From: CAZEJK01 sp964512045
GTDB taxonomy: Bacteria > Acidobacteriota > Thermoanaerobaculia > Thermoanaerobaculales > Sulfomarinibacteraceae
Direction of reading: 5' to 3'
Length of the DNA stretch: 48,143 nucleotides
Assembly (NCBI GenBank): GCA_964512045.1
Contig: CAZEJK010000011.1
Location: 1 to 48,143 of the forward strand
Positions 1 to 8,400 of the stretch are shown in pieces. Both the position numbers and the translations under genes were made by a program. Positions within the stretch are counted from its first letter, which is position 1. Each line of letters opens with the position of its first letter. The notes beneath the pieces were generated by a model. That model saw nothing but the letters and a program-made list of their open reading frames with translations, searched no databases and was not told the origin of the DNA.

Positions 1-200
1 TTAGACGTTAGCAGTTAGCTCCCCCGCCCACCCATCTGCCCTTGCAGCGAGCGTTCCCCGCACCCTTCGATGCCTGAAGCTCCCAGAGCATGCATTGGGG
101 AGGGCGGGTGGCATTAAGAATTCAAAATTAAGAACTTAGAACTCAACCCAGGCGCTTTGCTTCGAATTTTCGAAGATACGGCTCCGTGAGTTGCTAAGCT
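1..200. repeat. Dispersed intergenic repeat, copy A, with two inverted 7-bp arrays
   Basis: Positions 49-196 align over their whole length with 32126-32269. Both copies share a conserved left part (GAGCGT, then CACCCTTCGA, then CTGAAGCTC, then CAGAGCA), a G-rich box (GGGCGGGTGGC here at 103-112 and flanks), a 7-bp-period array, and a right part containing TTGCTTCGAA and TCCGTGAGT. The array at 113-147 has five units, ATTAAGA first and ACTCAAC last. Positions 1-21 hold three more 7-bp units (TTAGACG, TTAGCAG, TTAGCTC), which on the other strand have the same kind of sequence. They are followed by CCCCCGCCCACCC, an approximate inverse of the G-rich box, so the copy looks like an inverted pair of arrays around a core. 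Positions 160-175 form a hairpin with CTTCGAA/TTCGAAG arms and a TT loop. The left boundary runs off the window. Confidence 0.8.
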
Positions 201-217
201 GAGTCCGGGCAGAACCG

Positions 218-1078
218 ATGATCATCTACGTCGCCGTGTTCGCCGGCCTGCTGGCCGCTACCGTCCTGGCGCTGATCTGGGCGGCGGATCTGTATGAGCG
301 TGAGCCGCTGGAGCTGATCGAGAACGCGTTCCTGAGCGGTGTCGTTGCCCAGCTCCTGCTGCTGCTCGCTGTTGGAGCAGCGACCGACCTGCTCGTCTGG
401 AACGGCGGCTGGAGCGGGTTGACGATGGTCGTGCTGTGCGCCCTGGTGTGCCGGCTGGCGCCGGCGATGGGGGAGCTGGACGAGCGGTTCGACGGCATCG
501 TGTACGCCGTCGCGATCGCTGCCGGTGCGGCGTGCGTCAGCCACATGCACAACCTGCCAACGGCCCTTGCTGTGTCGCCCCATGCGGACGTCTTTGCGGC
601 CACGGCAGCGCCGGATCTGCGCGACCTGGTGCTGGTGCTCGGCGCGTCCGGGCCGCGCAGCGATCTGATCGCGCAGCTCGTGCTCGTGCTGCAGATGGGA
701 GTCGTGGGTGGTTGCCTGGGCGTCGCCTACCGCAGAGGGCTGCGCGGCTGGCGGCTCACCGGCCTGTGTACCGCGGCGGGTGTGGCACTGTGGGCAGGCG
801 ATGAGCTGCTCAGCGGCGCGTGGCTGGCACGGGTGGTTCTGGCCGTGGTGGCGATCGGGCTCGGCGCGGTGCTGAAGCGCCTGTCGGTACATCGGCGTGC
901 CCCGGAGGCGGCCGAGACCGATCTCATGGTCAAGCTGCTGAAGACGGCGCTGGTGGTGTTCGGAGCGCTGACGGTGTCATTGGCGCTGATGGTGGCGCTG
1001 TCGGACTCCTGGAGGGTCCTCCGGCAGACACCGGAAGGTGCAGCGGGGGTGATCCGCGTCGGGGAGCCAGCGCCGTGA
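218..1078 (+). CDS. PrsW-like polytopic membrane protein lacking the usual catalytic motifs
   Basis: This 286-residue protein has about eight hydrophobic segments. Its first loop (DLYEREPLELIENAFLSG, about residues 24-41) resembles the start of PrsW-family membrane proteases, and DGIVYA at 92-97 followed by a small-residue helix resembles the second conserved block of that family. The residues that make PrsW active are missing: no EExxK precedes the DGIVY block, and the expected glutamate pair after the helix is replaced by SHMHN. It is therefore likely a non-catalytic relative, or a member of a divergent family. The ATG at 218 follows the repeat at 1-200 without a strong ribosome site. Its stop overlaps the GTG start of the next gene (GTGA at 1075-1078), so the two are probably translated together. 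The family call is moderate; the membrane protein call is firm. Confidence 0.6.
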   Translation: MIIYVAVFAGLLAATVLALIWAADLYEREPLELIENAFLSGVVAQLLLLLAVGAATDLLVWNGGWSGLTMVVLCALVCRLAPAMGELDERFDGIVYAVAIAAGAACVSHMHNLPTALAVSPHADVFAATAAPDLRDLVLVLGASGPRSDLIAQLVLVLQMGVVGGCLGVAYRRGLRGWRLTGLCTAAGVALWAGDELLSGAWLARVVLAVVAIGLGAVLKRLSVHRRAPEAAETDLMVKLLKTALVVFGALTVSLALMVALSDSWRVLRQTPEGAAGVIRVGEPAP

Positions 1079-2328
1079 TCCGGCGGCGCGTCGGTCTCGC
1101 GCTGCTCGCTGCGGCTGTTCTGACGGCTTCCACAGCCGTCCGGGGCGAGGATCGTCGCTGGGAGAACCCGAGGTTTCCGTCTGCGGAAGCCTCAATCGAG
1201 TCCGCCCGCGCACGGATGCTCGAGGGTCGTGCGTTGCGCTCGCGGTCAGAGCGGGTGTTCGTTGACTTCAATCTGGCTGCGGGCGATCTCCTGGGCAGCC
1301 GGGAGCTCGAGGGTGTGCGGCGGAAGGTCGTCGACCGGTTCGTGCTGACCTACCCCGCGCACGTCGAGGAGCACCGTTGGCTGTCAGGGACCCTCGGAGC
1401 GTTCGTGGATGACATGCTCGACCACCAGGACACCGTCCGTCGCAGGGTGCGTCGCTTCGGGTTTCCGGAGCTCGACGGTCTGGTGTACCTGAAGCTCGTG
1501 GACAACGTCGATCATTTCTCAGGGTTCGGTCCGCAGAGCACCGATCCGATGTCGCGCGTGGGCGGGGTCACGCTCTACTGCCGGTACATTCTGCTGCCGC
1601 TGTCGTACATCTCGGCGGACAGCTTGGCGGCGCTCGACCGGGCCGCGCTCCAGAACCCGAACCTGGACCGCGAGACCACGCTGCGGCAGTGGCGGCACGA
1701 GTCGTACACCGCGATGGTCAACACCTTCCGCCACGAGCTGGTGCACGTGCACACCAACAGCGCGTTGGACGTGCCGGTGTACAGCGACCGGCGCCGGTTT
1801 CCGGTGTGGTTCCACGAGGGGACGGCCACCTACCTCGCCGGCGATCCCCACGCCGGGCTGAGCGTGTCCTACCAGGAGTACCAGAACCTGTTCTTCTACC
1901 TGGCCGAGCGGTTCGGAGTGCGGCGGCTCGCGAGCTTCTGGACCGAGGCTCGGGCGCGTGGCGAGACGGGCGAGGCACTCGAGGTTGTGTACGGGATTGG
2001 TAGCCACCACGAGCTGGCCGAGCGCAGCATCAGCTGGCATGAGCGCAAGCAGATCGTGCGTGCGGCGGTGTGGATTCTCCTCGGGGGGATCGTGCTCGTC
2101 GCGCTGATCGGGATCAGGTTACCCCTCAAAGGGAGCCTGCTGCTGGTGCTCGCAGCGGCCTCGGCGTATGGCACAGTCTCCGGCGTAGCCGAGCGGGTGA
2201 GCGGGCTCGCCGGACCGACAGCGGTGCTGGCGCACAAGCTCGTGCTTGTAGCGCTGGCGGTGGCATTGGCCACGGCCGGTGTGCTGGCCGTCCGCAGCTT
2301 CTACCGCGCGGTCAACGACGCGCCGTAA
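1075..2328 (+). CDS. Membrane-anchored HExxH metallopeptidase (MA-like)
   Basis: The protein has 417 residues when read from the GTG that overlaps the previous stop codon. An N-terminal hydrophobic stretch (residues about 5-22) is followed by an exported domain with HELVH at 220-224 and WFHEGTA with Glu248. This HExxH plus downstream EGTA arrangement is the zinc site of gluzincin-type (peptidase MA-like) enzymes. The C-terminal region, from about residue 327, holds three hydrophobic segments, so the catalytic domain is probably tethered to the membrane at both ends, facing the periplasm. An in-frame extension upstream to 820 exists but runs inside the preceding gene and has a different composition, so it was not used. 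The partner PrsW-like protein suggests a membrane proteolysis or quality-control pair; the substrate is unknown. Confidence 0.7.
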   Translation: MIRRRVGLALLAAAVLTASTAVRGEDRRWENPRFPSAEASIESARARMLEGRALRSRSERVFVDFNLAAGDLLGSRELEGVRRKVVDRFVLTYPAHVEEHRWLSGTLGAFVDDMLDHQDTVRRRVRRFGFPELDGLVYLKLVDNVDHFSGFGPQSTDPMSRVGGVTLYCRYILLPLSYISADSLAALDRAALQNPNLDRETTLRQWRHESYTAMVNTFRHELVHVHTNSALDVPVYSDRRRFPVWFHEGTATYLAGDPHAGLSVSYQEYQNLFFYLAERFGVRRLASFWTEARARGETGEALEVVYGIGSHHELAERSISWHERKQIVRAAVWILLGGIVLVALIGIRLPLKGSLLLVLAAASAYGTVSGVAERVSGLAGPTAVLAHKLVLVALAVALATAGVLAVRSFYRAVNDAP

Positions 2329-2329
2329 G

Positions 2330-2902
2330 CTACCCGACCGGCTCGTTGCCTGGCTTCCACTTGATGTTGCAGCCCATGCTCGGCTTCTGCTCGGCCGGGG
2401 CGGGCTCGCCGGCGAGGACCGCATCGAGCGCCCCGCGCAGGTCGGCGCCGTTCACCGGGAGGTCGTTGCCAGGCCGGGAGTCGTCGAGCTGGCCACGGTA
2501 CACCAGCTCCCGCTCGCCGTCGAACACGAAGAAGTCTGGGGTGCAGGCGGCGCGGTAGGCTCGGGCGACCTCCTGGCTGCCGTCGAACAGGTACGGGAAC
2601 TGGTAGCCTGCTGCAGCCGCTTCCTCGCGCATCTTCTCGGGGCTGTCCTCAGGGTAGTTGTCCACATCGTTGCTGTTGATCGCGACCACTGCGACGCCCT
2701 TGTGTTGGTAGTCACGCCCCAGCTTCGCTAGCTCACCGCGGACGTGCTTGACGAACGGGCAGTGGTTGCAGATGAACATGACCAGCAGCACAGGATGGTC
2801 GTCAAAGTCGTGGAGTGACACGATGCGTCCATCGGTGTTCGTGAGTCTGAAGTCCGGAGCGGGTGTGCCGAGCGGGAGCATGGTCGAAGGTGTCAGGGAC
2901 AT
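2330..2902 (-). CDS. Thioredoxin-fold redoxin (AhpC/TSA-like)
   Basis: This 190-residue protein has the thioredoxin-like peroxiredoxin fold signature: PAPDFRL near the start, a CNHC redox motif (Cys45, Cys48), a cis-proline region at CTPDFFVFD, and a conserved tail with GCNIKWKPGNEP. No signal peptide is visible, so it should act in the cytoplasm as a thiol-disulfide or peroxide-reducing protein. The start at 2902 was chosen because GAAGGAGG lies eight bases upstream; an upstream ATG 14 codons earlier lacks this. The gene ends one base after the convergent peptidase gene, and it diverges from the AbgT gene across 123 bp. The exact substrate cannot be read from the sequence. Confidence 0.88.
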   Translation of the reverse strand: MSLTPSTMLPLGTPAPDFRLTNTDGRIVSLHDFDDHPVLLVMFICNHCPFVKHVRGELAKLGRDYQHKGVAVVAINSNDVDNYPEDSPEKMREEAAAAGYQFPYLFDGSQEVARAYRAACTPDFFVFDGERELVYRGQLDDSRPGNDLPVNGADLRGALDAVLAGEPAPAEQKPSMGCNIKWKPGNEPVG

Positions 2903-3025
2903 GTGCGCCTCCTTCGGGCGTGGTTTCTCTGTGCAACAGCTCACAGCGTGAAGTGTTCCGGGGGTTGCAACGGCGGAGGCGACATTCGGGAAGAACCGGC
3001 GACCTCGGCAGGTTTCGGCTATCTA

Positions 3026-4588
3026 ATGCGACGTCTCAACGATTGGTTCCGTCGTCTGCTGCCGGCGATGCTCTCGGGGATCGAGCGCGCCGGGAACGCT
3101 TTGCCCCACCCGGCTACCTTGTTTCTGCTCATGGCGGCAGGGGTTGTGGTCGTGTCGGGGATTGCAGCCAAGATCGGGCTCAGTGCGCGCCACCCCGGGA
3201 CTGGCGAGATCATCGAGGTGGTCAGCCTGTTGTCCGTCGATGGTCTCCACCGGATCCTGACCGAGATGGTTGACAACTTCACCGGCTTTGCTCCGCTTGG
3301 CACGGTGTTCGTCGCGATGCTGGGCATCGGTATCGCCGAGTCCTCCGGGTTCTTGGGAGCGTTCCTCAGGCTCCTTGTGCTGTCGGCGCCGCGGCGTCTG
3401 CTGACGTTCGTGGTCGTGGTCGCTGGCGTCCTGTCGAACACCGCCTCCGAGGTCGGCTACGTGCTGCTGGTGCCGCTGTCTGGCGTCCTCTTTCTGGCGG
3501 TTCGGCGCCACCCGTTGGCGGGTCTTGCAGCAGCGTTTGCGGGCGTGTCCGGGGGCTACAGCGCGAACGTGCTCCTCGGCACCATCGATCCGTTGCTGGC
3601 GGGCCTGTCGCAGGAGGCTGCGCGGCTGGTGGACGCCGCCTACGTGGTCAACCCGGCATGCAACTACTACTTCATGGCCATCTCCACCCCCCTGATTGCC
3701 ATCATCGGCACGCTCGTGACCGAGAAGCTCGTCGAGCCGCGGCTGGGAGCGTATGACTTCGATGACGCCGAGGGCGCGGATGACGGAGGCGCCGCCGGTT
3801 CTGCGGACCCGTTGAGCGCGGATGAGCGGCGCGGCCTGTGGTATGCGTTCGCTGCGAGCGTCGCGTTTCTCGGGCTGCTCGCGCTCGGCACGGTGCCCGC
3901 CAACGGCATCCTGCGCGACCCCGCCACTGGAAGCCTCCTCCACTCGCCGTTTCTGAACGGGATCGTGGCGCTGATCTTCCTCGGCGCGGTGGTCGCCGGC
4001 GTGGCGTACGGGATCGGGGCGCGAACGATCCGTTCGGATGCGGACGTGATGCGGGGCATGGGCAAGGCGATCGAGACCCTCGGCGTGTACACCGTGCTGG
4101 TGTTCTTCGCCGCACAGTTCGTGGCGTACTTCGGCTGGACCAACCTGGGGTTGATCTTTGCCGTCGAGGGAGCGGAGGTGCTCCGAGCCGCCAACCTGGG
4201 GGTCATACCGCTCATGCTGGCCTTCGTGCTGCTGTCGGCGGTGATCAACCTGGTGATGGGGTCGGCATCCGCCAAGTGGGCGATCATGGCGCCGGTGTTC
4301 ATACCGATGTTCATGCTGCTGGGCTACTCGCCTGAGATGGTGCAGGTGGCGTACCGGGTCGGAGACAGTGTGTCGAACATCGTCTCGCCGATGATGTCGT
4401 ACTTCGCGTTGATCGTGGCGTTCTTCGAGCGGTACGACCGCTCTGCGGGCATCGGCACGGTGATCGCCACCATGCTGCCGTACAGCATGGCGTTCCTGAT
4501 CGGTTGGATGATCCTGCTGTCGATCTGGCTGGCGTTCGGGATACCGGTCGGACCCGGCGCGCCGCTCGAGATCCCGATTGCACCGTAG
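3026..4588 (+). CDS. AbgT family transporter
   Basis: A 520-residue polytopic membrane protein that matches the AbgT family (p-aminobenzoyl-glutamate importers; some members act as sulfonamide effluxers). Family features visible are the SNTASEVGYVLLVPL stretch, GGYSANVLLGTIDPLLAG, the SASAKWAIMAPVFIPMF block and DSVSNIVSPMMSY near the C-terminus. Start ATG 3026 gives the normal family length and N-terminus; an open frame extends 41 codons upstream but without family sequence. No strong Shine-Dalgarno is visible. It stands alone, diverging from the redoxin gene, so context does not decide between folate-fragment uptake and drug export. Confidence 0.9.
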   Translation: MRRLNDWFRRLLPAMLSGIERAGNALPHPATLFLLMAAGVVVVSGIAAKIGLSARHPGTGEIIEVVSLLSVDGLHRILTEMVDNFTGFAPLGTVFVAMLGIGIAESSGFLGAFLRLLVLSAPRRLLTFVVVVAGVLSNTASEVGYVLLVPLSGVLFLAVRRHPLAGLAAAFAGVSGGYSANVLLGTIDPLLAGLSQEAARLVDAAYVVNPACNYYFMAISTPLIAIIGTLVTEKLVEPRLGAYDFDDAEGADDGGAAGSADPLSADERRGLWYAFAASVAFLGLLALGTVPANGILRDPATGSLLHSPFLNGIVALIFLGAVVAGVAYGIGARTIRSDADVMRGMGKAIETLGVYTVLVFFAAQFVAYFGWTNLGLIFAVEGAEVLRAANLGVIPLMLAFVLLSAVINLVMGSASAKWAIMAPVFIPMFMLLGYSPEMVQVAYRVGDSVSNIVSPMMSYFALIVAFFERYDRSAGIGTVIATMLPYSMAFLIGWMILLSIWLAFGIPVGPGAPLEIPIAP

Positions 4589-4664
4589 GTATCGGATAAC
4601 ATACAGCAAGCAAGCCGTAGAGCCCCCATCCAACCGCCAAAGCCATCCGGCACCCGTACCAGCC

Positions 4665-4682
4665 CCGGTAGCCGGCTACCGG
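4665..4682. terminator. Perfect 18-bp palindrome between convergent genes
   Basis: CCGGTAGCCGGCTACCGG is a perfect palindrome in the 201-bp space between the AbgT gene and the NusG-like gene, which converge here. The position fits a bidirectional transcript end, but there is no T-run on either side, so a standard intrinsic terminator is not shown. The rest of this gap holds only short imperfect inverted repeats such as CGGGTTGACCCG and no credible gene. Confidence 0.35.
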
Positions 4683-4789
4683 CCCCGGAGCCCGGAAGCC
4701 CCGACCATCGGGTTGACCCGCAACGCAGCGGTTGACCTGTCGTCTCTATCAGTTGTCCCATGCATCGGGACGACGTGAAAGGCCCCGTG

Positions 4790-5335
4790 TCAGCCCCGGA
4801 CCACGGCGAGCGCGGTGGCGTCCACCTCGATATGGCGTTGGGAGCGGAGGAAGTCGATCAACACCTGCGCGCGCTGGCCACCGCGGAGATACCCCTCAAA
4901 GACCCCCTCCAAGCCGCGCATGGGTCCTCCGCCGATGAGCACCCGGTCTCCGGGATGGAGCTGACCGGCCTCCGGATCGGGGAGAATGAACCCCCGACCC
5001 TGCTCGCGGGCCCTGAGCCCGAATATCACATCGGGATCGACGGTCGCGAGGCGGTCCTCGAACATCACGGGACGGATGACGCCCGGGCAGAAGCGGATGC
5101 TGTTGAAGCTCTCCTCGACGTGGCAGTGGACGAAGATGTACCCGGGAAACAACGGGATCGGCCGGCGTGGGGCCCGACGATGCCACGGTGGCGCAAGGAT
5201 GTGCGGGCAGTACGGCTCCATGCCGCGATCGACCAGGTTCCGCTCGACCAGGCGGACCCTCTGCGACTTGATGTGCAGCACGAGCCAATGGAACGACTCG
5301 TCATACTCGCGAAGACACGTGATGGAGACCGCCAT
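4790..5335 (-). CDS. NusG-family transcription factor (RfaH/LoaP-type paralogue)
   Basis: A 181-residue protein with a NusG N-terminal domain (WLVLHIKSQRVRLVERNLVDRG through PLFPGYIFVH, about residues 16-65) and a C-terminal KOW-type segment (HPGDRVLIGGGPMRGLEGVFEGY, about 125-150). It is shorter and more divergent than housekeeping NusG and looks like the specialised paralogues (RfaH, LoaP, UpxY types) that help RNA polymerase through long or polar operons. Start ATG 5335 follows AGAGG; the open frame continues upstream into the preceding gene but with no NusG-like sequence. The gene lies 109 bp after the giant TamB-Omp85 gene on the same strand and has its own promoter-like sequence. Its target is not evident. 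Confidence 0.85.
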   Translation of the reverse strand: MAVSITCLREYDESFHWLVLHIKSQRVRLVERNLVDRGMEPYCPHILAPPWHRRAPRRPIPLFPGYIFVHCHVEESFNSIRFCPGVIRPVMFEDRLATVDPDVIFGLRAREQGRGFILPDPEAGQLHPGDRVLIGGGPMRGLEGVFEGYLRGGQRAQVLIDFLRSQRHIEVDATALAVVRG

Positions 5336-5345
5336 ACGCCTCTGG

Positions 5346-5374
5346 ATTGTCGCCTCGAAGCCTCCGACCGTCAA
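5346..5374 (-). promoter_or_regulatory. Sigma70-type promoter for the NusG-like gene
   Basis: On the minus strand TTGACG (5369-5374) is followed by a 17-bp spacer and GACAAT (5346-5351). The hexamers match 5/6 and 4/6 of the consensus. Only ten bases separate the -10 hexamer from the ATG, so a normal start site would give an almost leaderless mRNA. It suggests that the NusG-like gene is transcribed independently of the large gene upstream. Confidence 0.5.
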
Positions 5375-5444
5375 GAAGCCGCCATCCGTACAGAGGTTTT
5401 CCGGCGCCGAAACCCGAGGCGGCGGCGCAGGGCCCTTGGGGAGC

Positions 5445-8400
5445 TCAGAACGGGCGGCCGATCCCGATGTAGTAGCTGGGGCCGCTGTTCGGACCAGGGT
5501 CAGCGACCGGCCACGCCACATCGGCCCACACCGGGCCGATCGGCGTGTCGAGCCGAAGCCCGACGCCGGCGCCGACTGCCAGCTCACCGTCGATCTCCGA
5601 CCACGACGGCCACACCTGGCCGACGTCGGCGAACACCGCCACTCGGGCCCAGGAGCGGACCGGGATCCGGAGCTCCTCATTGAGGATCATCAGCGCTCCA
5701 CCGCCACGGATCAGCCCGGTGCGTGGGTCCTCGATGCCGATGGTCTCCTCGTCGAAGCCGCGAACACTCGCTTCTCCGCCCGCGCGCAACCTGACGTCGG
5801 GATCCAGCACTCCTTCTACTGCCTTTGCCAGGCCGAGGCGGAGCCGTTGTGCCCATGTCCAACCGGAGATCGGCTCAAGCGCCAGGAAGCCGGAAAGCTG
5901 CGACTCGACCGTATGCAGGTCGGACCCGAGCTCCGGAGAGGAGTAGCGGACGTCGCCGGTAAAAGCCCAGCCGTCGCGGGGGTCGAACGGATCGTCCAGC
6001 CTCTCGATGATGGTTTGAAAACCGATGGAAGCGACATCGGTGGTTGTTTCGAAGGTGATGAAGCCCGGAATGACGGCGGTTGTCCGCCGGCCGGACAGGT
6101 ACGCTCGGAGCTGGGTCGTGTTCTTCAGGTGCCAGGTCGTATCGACGGTTGCCACCATCCGCTCCCGGGTCTCGTCGCCGAAGCTCGTGCTGCCGAGCAA
6201 CTCGTCGCTGTACTGCAACGTGAGACCGTAGGTGAAAGGATGGTGGGGCAGCAGCGGCGAGCTGACGATGATCTGAGCGCGCTTGTCCTCGCTGCCCCAG
6301 CTGCCGCGCAGGGACGCGGCCACGCCCCGGCGGAGCAGGTTGCGATCGCGCAGATCGAACAGGATCTCCTCTCCGCGCTCCGAGCTCCAGCGCGCGCCGA
6401 GACCCACGGACCAGCGAGGCTTCTCGGTGATGTCGACGATCACCTTCGATCGGCCCTCAGGTGCGGCCTCGGTGCGGAGGTCGACCCGTCGGACCGGTGG
6501 AATCGTGGCGATCCGTGCTGCGGCTGCGTCCAGGTCGTTGAGCCGTACCGGCTCGCCGACCTCCAGGCCGAGTGCCTTGCGCAGCAACGGTTGGCGCAAC
6601 CGCACATCGGCGATGTCGATGGCGCGAATGGTTCTATGGGCGCCCGGCGCCACCTCGAGAGTGACTGCCCAACCGTCGGGCTCCGTCGGCTCCGTGTCAG
6701 CGCGGACGGAGGCGTCCGGGTAACCGGCCTGCCGGTAGGCGCTCCGCACCTGGCGTACCGTCGCATCGATGCGCGACTGCTCCAGGGGTGTGCCCGGAGC
6801 GATCGGGAGCTCCTGGTCCAGGGCGTCCAACGGGTCGTTGCCGTCGAGGCGGATCTCCACCACGGTGGCCCTGGCGCCGGGCTCGACGGACACCACCACC
6901 CGGTCGGCGCCGTTCTCGGAGGTCACCTGAACGTCGGTCACCGAGGCGTTGCGGTAGCCGTCCAAGGCGAGCACGCGCTCGATCCTTCGGCGGGCAGCCG
7001 TGTCGCCGCGTATCAGGGCCGCGAGCTGGGCGGGTGAGCCGGTGAGCTGGCGGACGAGCCGGCTGGTTGAGGCCGGAACCGCCTCCAGGATCGGGCCCAC
7101 CAGCTCCCGCTTCGGGCCGCGGCGCGAGTGGACGATCACGGTTTCTCCCTGCTGGAACGCCCGCACGGTGGCGTCGGGGTAGCCCTGGGCGTTGAGGACC
7201 CGCCGCAGGGTCTGCGCCATGTTGTCCAGCGCGGCCTCCTCGAGCGGTGGAGGCTGGTACAGACCGGTGATGTCGCGGCGGAGGCTGCGGCCCAGCTTCT
7301 CGCCGCGGAACACGACCTCCCGCTTCGGGCCCGGGTCGACCTCGAACTCCAACCGTGGGTACTGGCGGACGCCCTCCTTGCGGCCGGTGACATCGGCGGA
7401 GAAGTAGCCGTGCTCGGCGAGAGCGCGCTCCAGCCGCACCTCGCCGACGAACAGCAGAAACGGATCGTACAGCTGCCCGCGGTCGAGGCCGACGGCCCGC
7501 CGCATCCGCCGCTTGCTCACCGGCCAGGGGCCCTCGAGGCGGACCTTCTGGATCTTGGGGCGGTCGTCTGCATGTCCGCTGGTCCCGAACTCGAGGCGCT
7601 CGAGCACCGCGTACCCCTCGCCTCGTCCTCCTGTGGACGAGAACGCCTGTACGGCCAGGCCCGGAAGAGGCTTGAAGTTTCCCGCCTGGAGCATGGTTGT
7701 GCGTCGTTGCGGATCCGTGAGATCGGTGGTGAGGAACGCCACCAGGTGCTCGCCGATGGTCTGCGCTACGGAGAACGTGCGGCCGGCATCCGCCTCGGTC
7801 TCGGTGGCGATCTCCATCGGTGTGATCGTACGGTTGTCGATGCCGAGTGCCCTGCCGACGCCACGCAGCAAGCTCGCCTGGGCCAGCTCCGAGAGCGAGG
7901 CGCCGCCGGAGCTCCTGCCGGTGAGCGGGTCCTCGGTGACCACCTCGACGGACGGATCGGCGCCCGGTTCTCCAGGGAAGACGATCTCACCGCGGCGGAT
8001 CGGGACCGGTCGGCCAGAGACCGCAAGCGTTCCGCCGGCGGCGATCCGCACGGTGCCCTCGATCACTGGCTCTGCGGCAGTGCCACTGACCTGCAGGAGC
8101 TCCCAGCCCACGTCGAACTCGCCGAGGTTGTTGTTGACGTGGATCGGACCTCGGGTCCGGATGTCGAGGTCGAGCTCGATCGAGTGCAGCGGGTCGTCAG
8201 CGGGAGGGGGTGGCTCCGTGCTGCCTCCGAGCGCCGAGGTGATGTCGAACGAGCGGTCCCAGAGACCGGAGGCGAGGACCAGCGTTCCGCTCAGGATGAA
8301 CCCGTCGTCGTCGGACGGCTCGAGCGCGATGAGCCCGTTCCACCGCGTCAAGATGCCGTTGGCGAGCACGAATGCCACCTCCTCCGGCTGGATGATGATG

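Noticed and set aside
3023..4633. A 536-codon open frame opposite the AbgT gene
   Set aside because: The translation is rich in His, Arg and Asp with no hydrophobic core or motif; the plus strand encodes a clear transporter.
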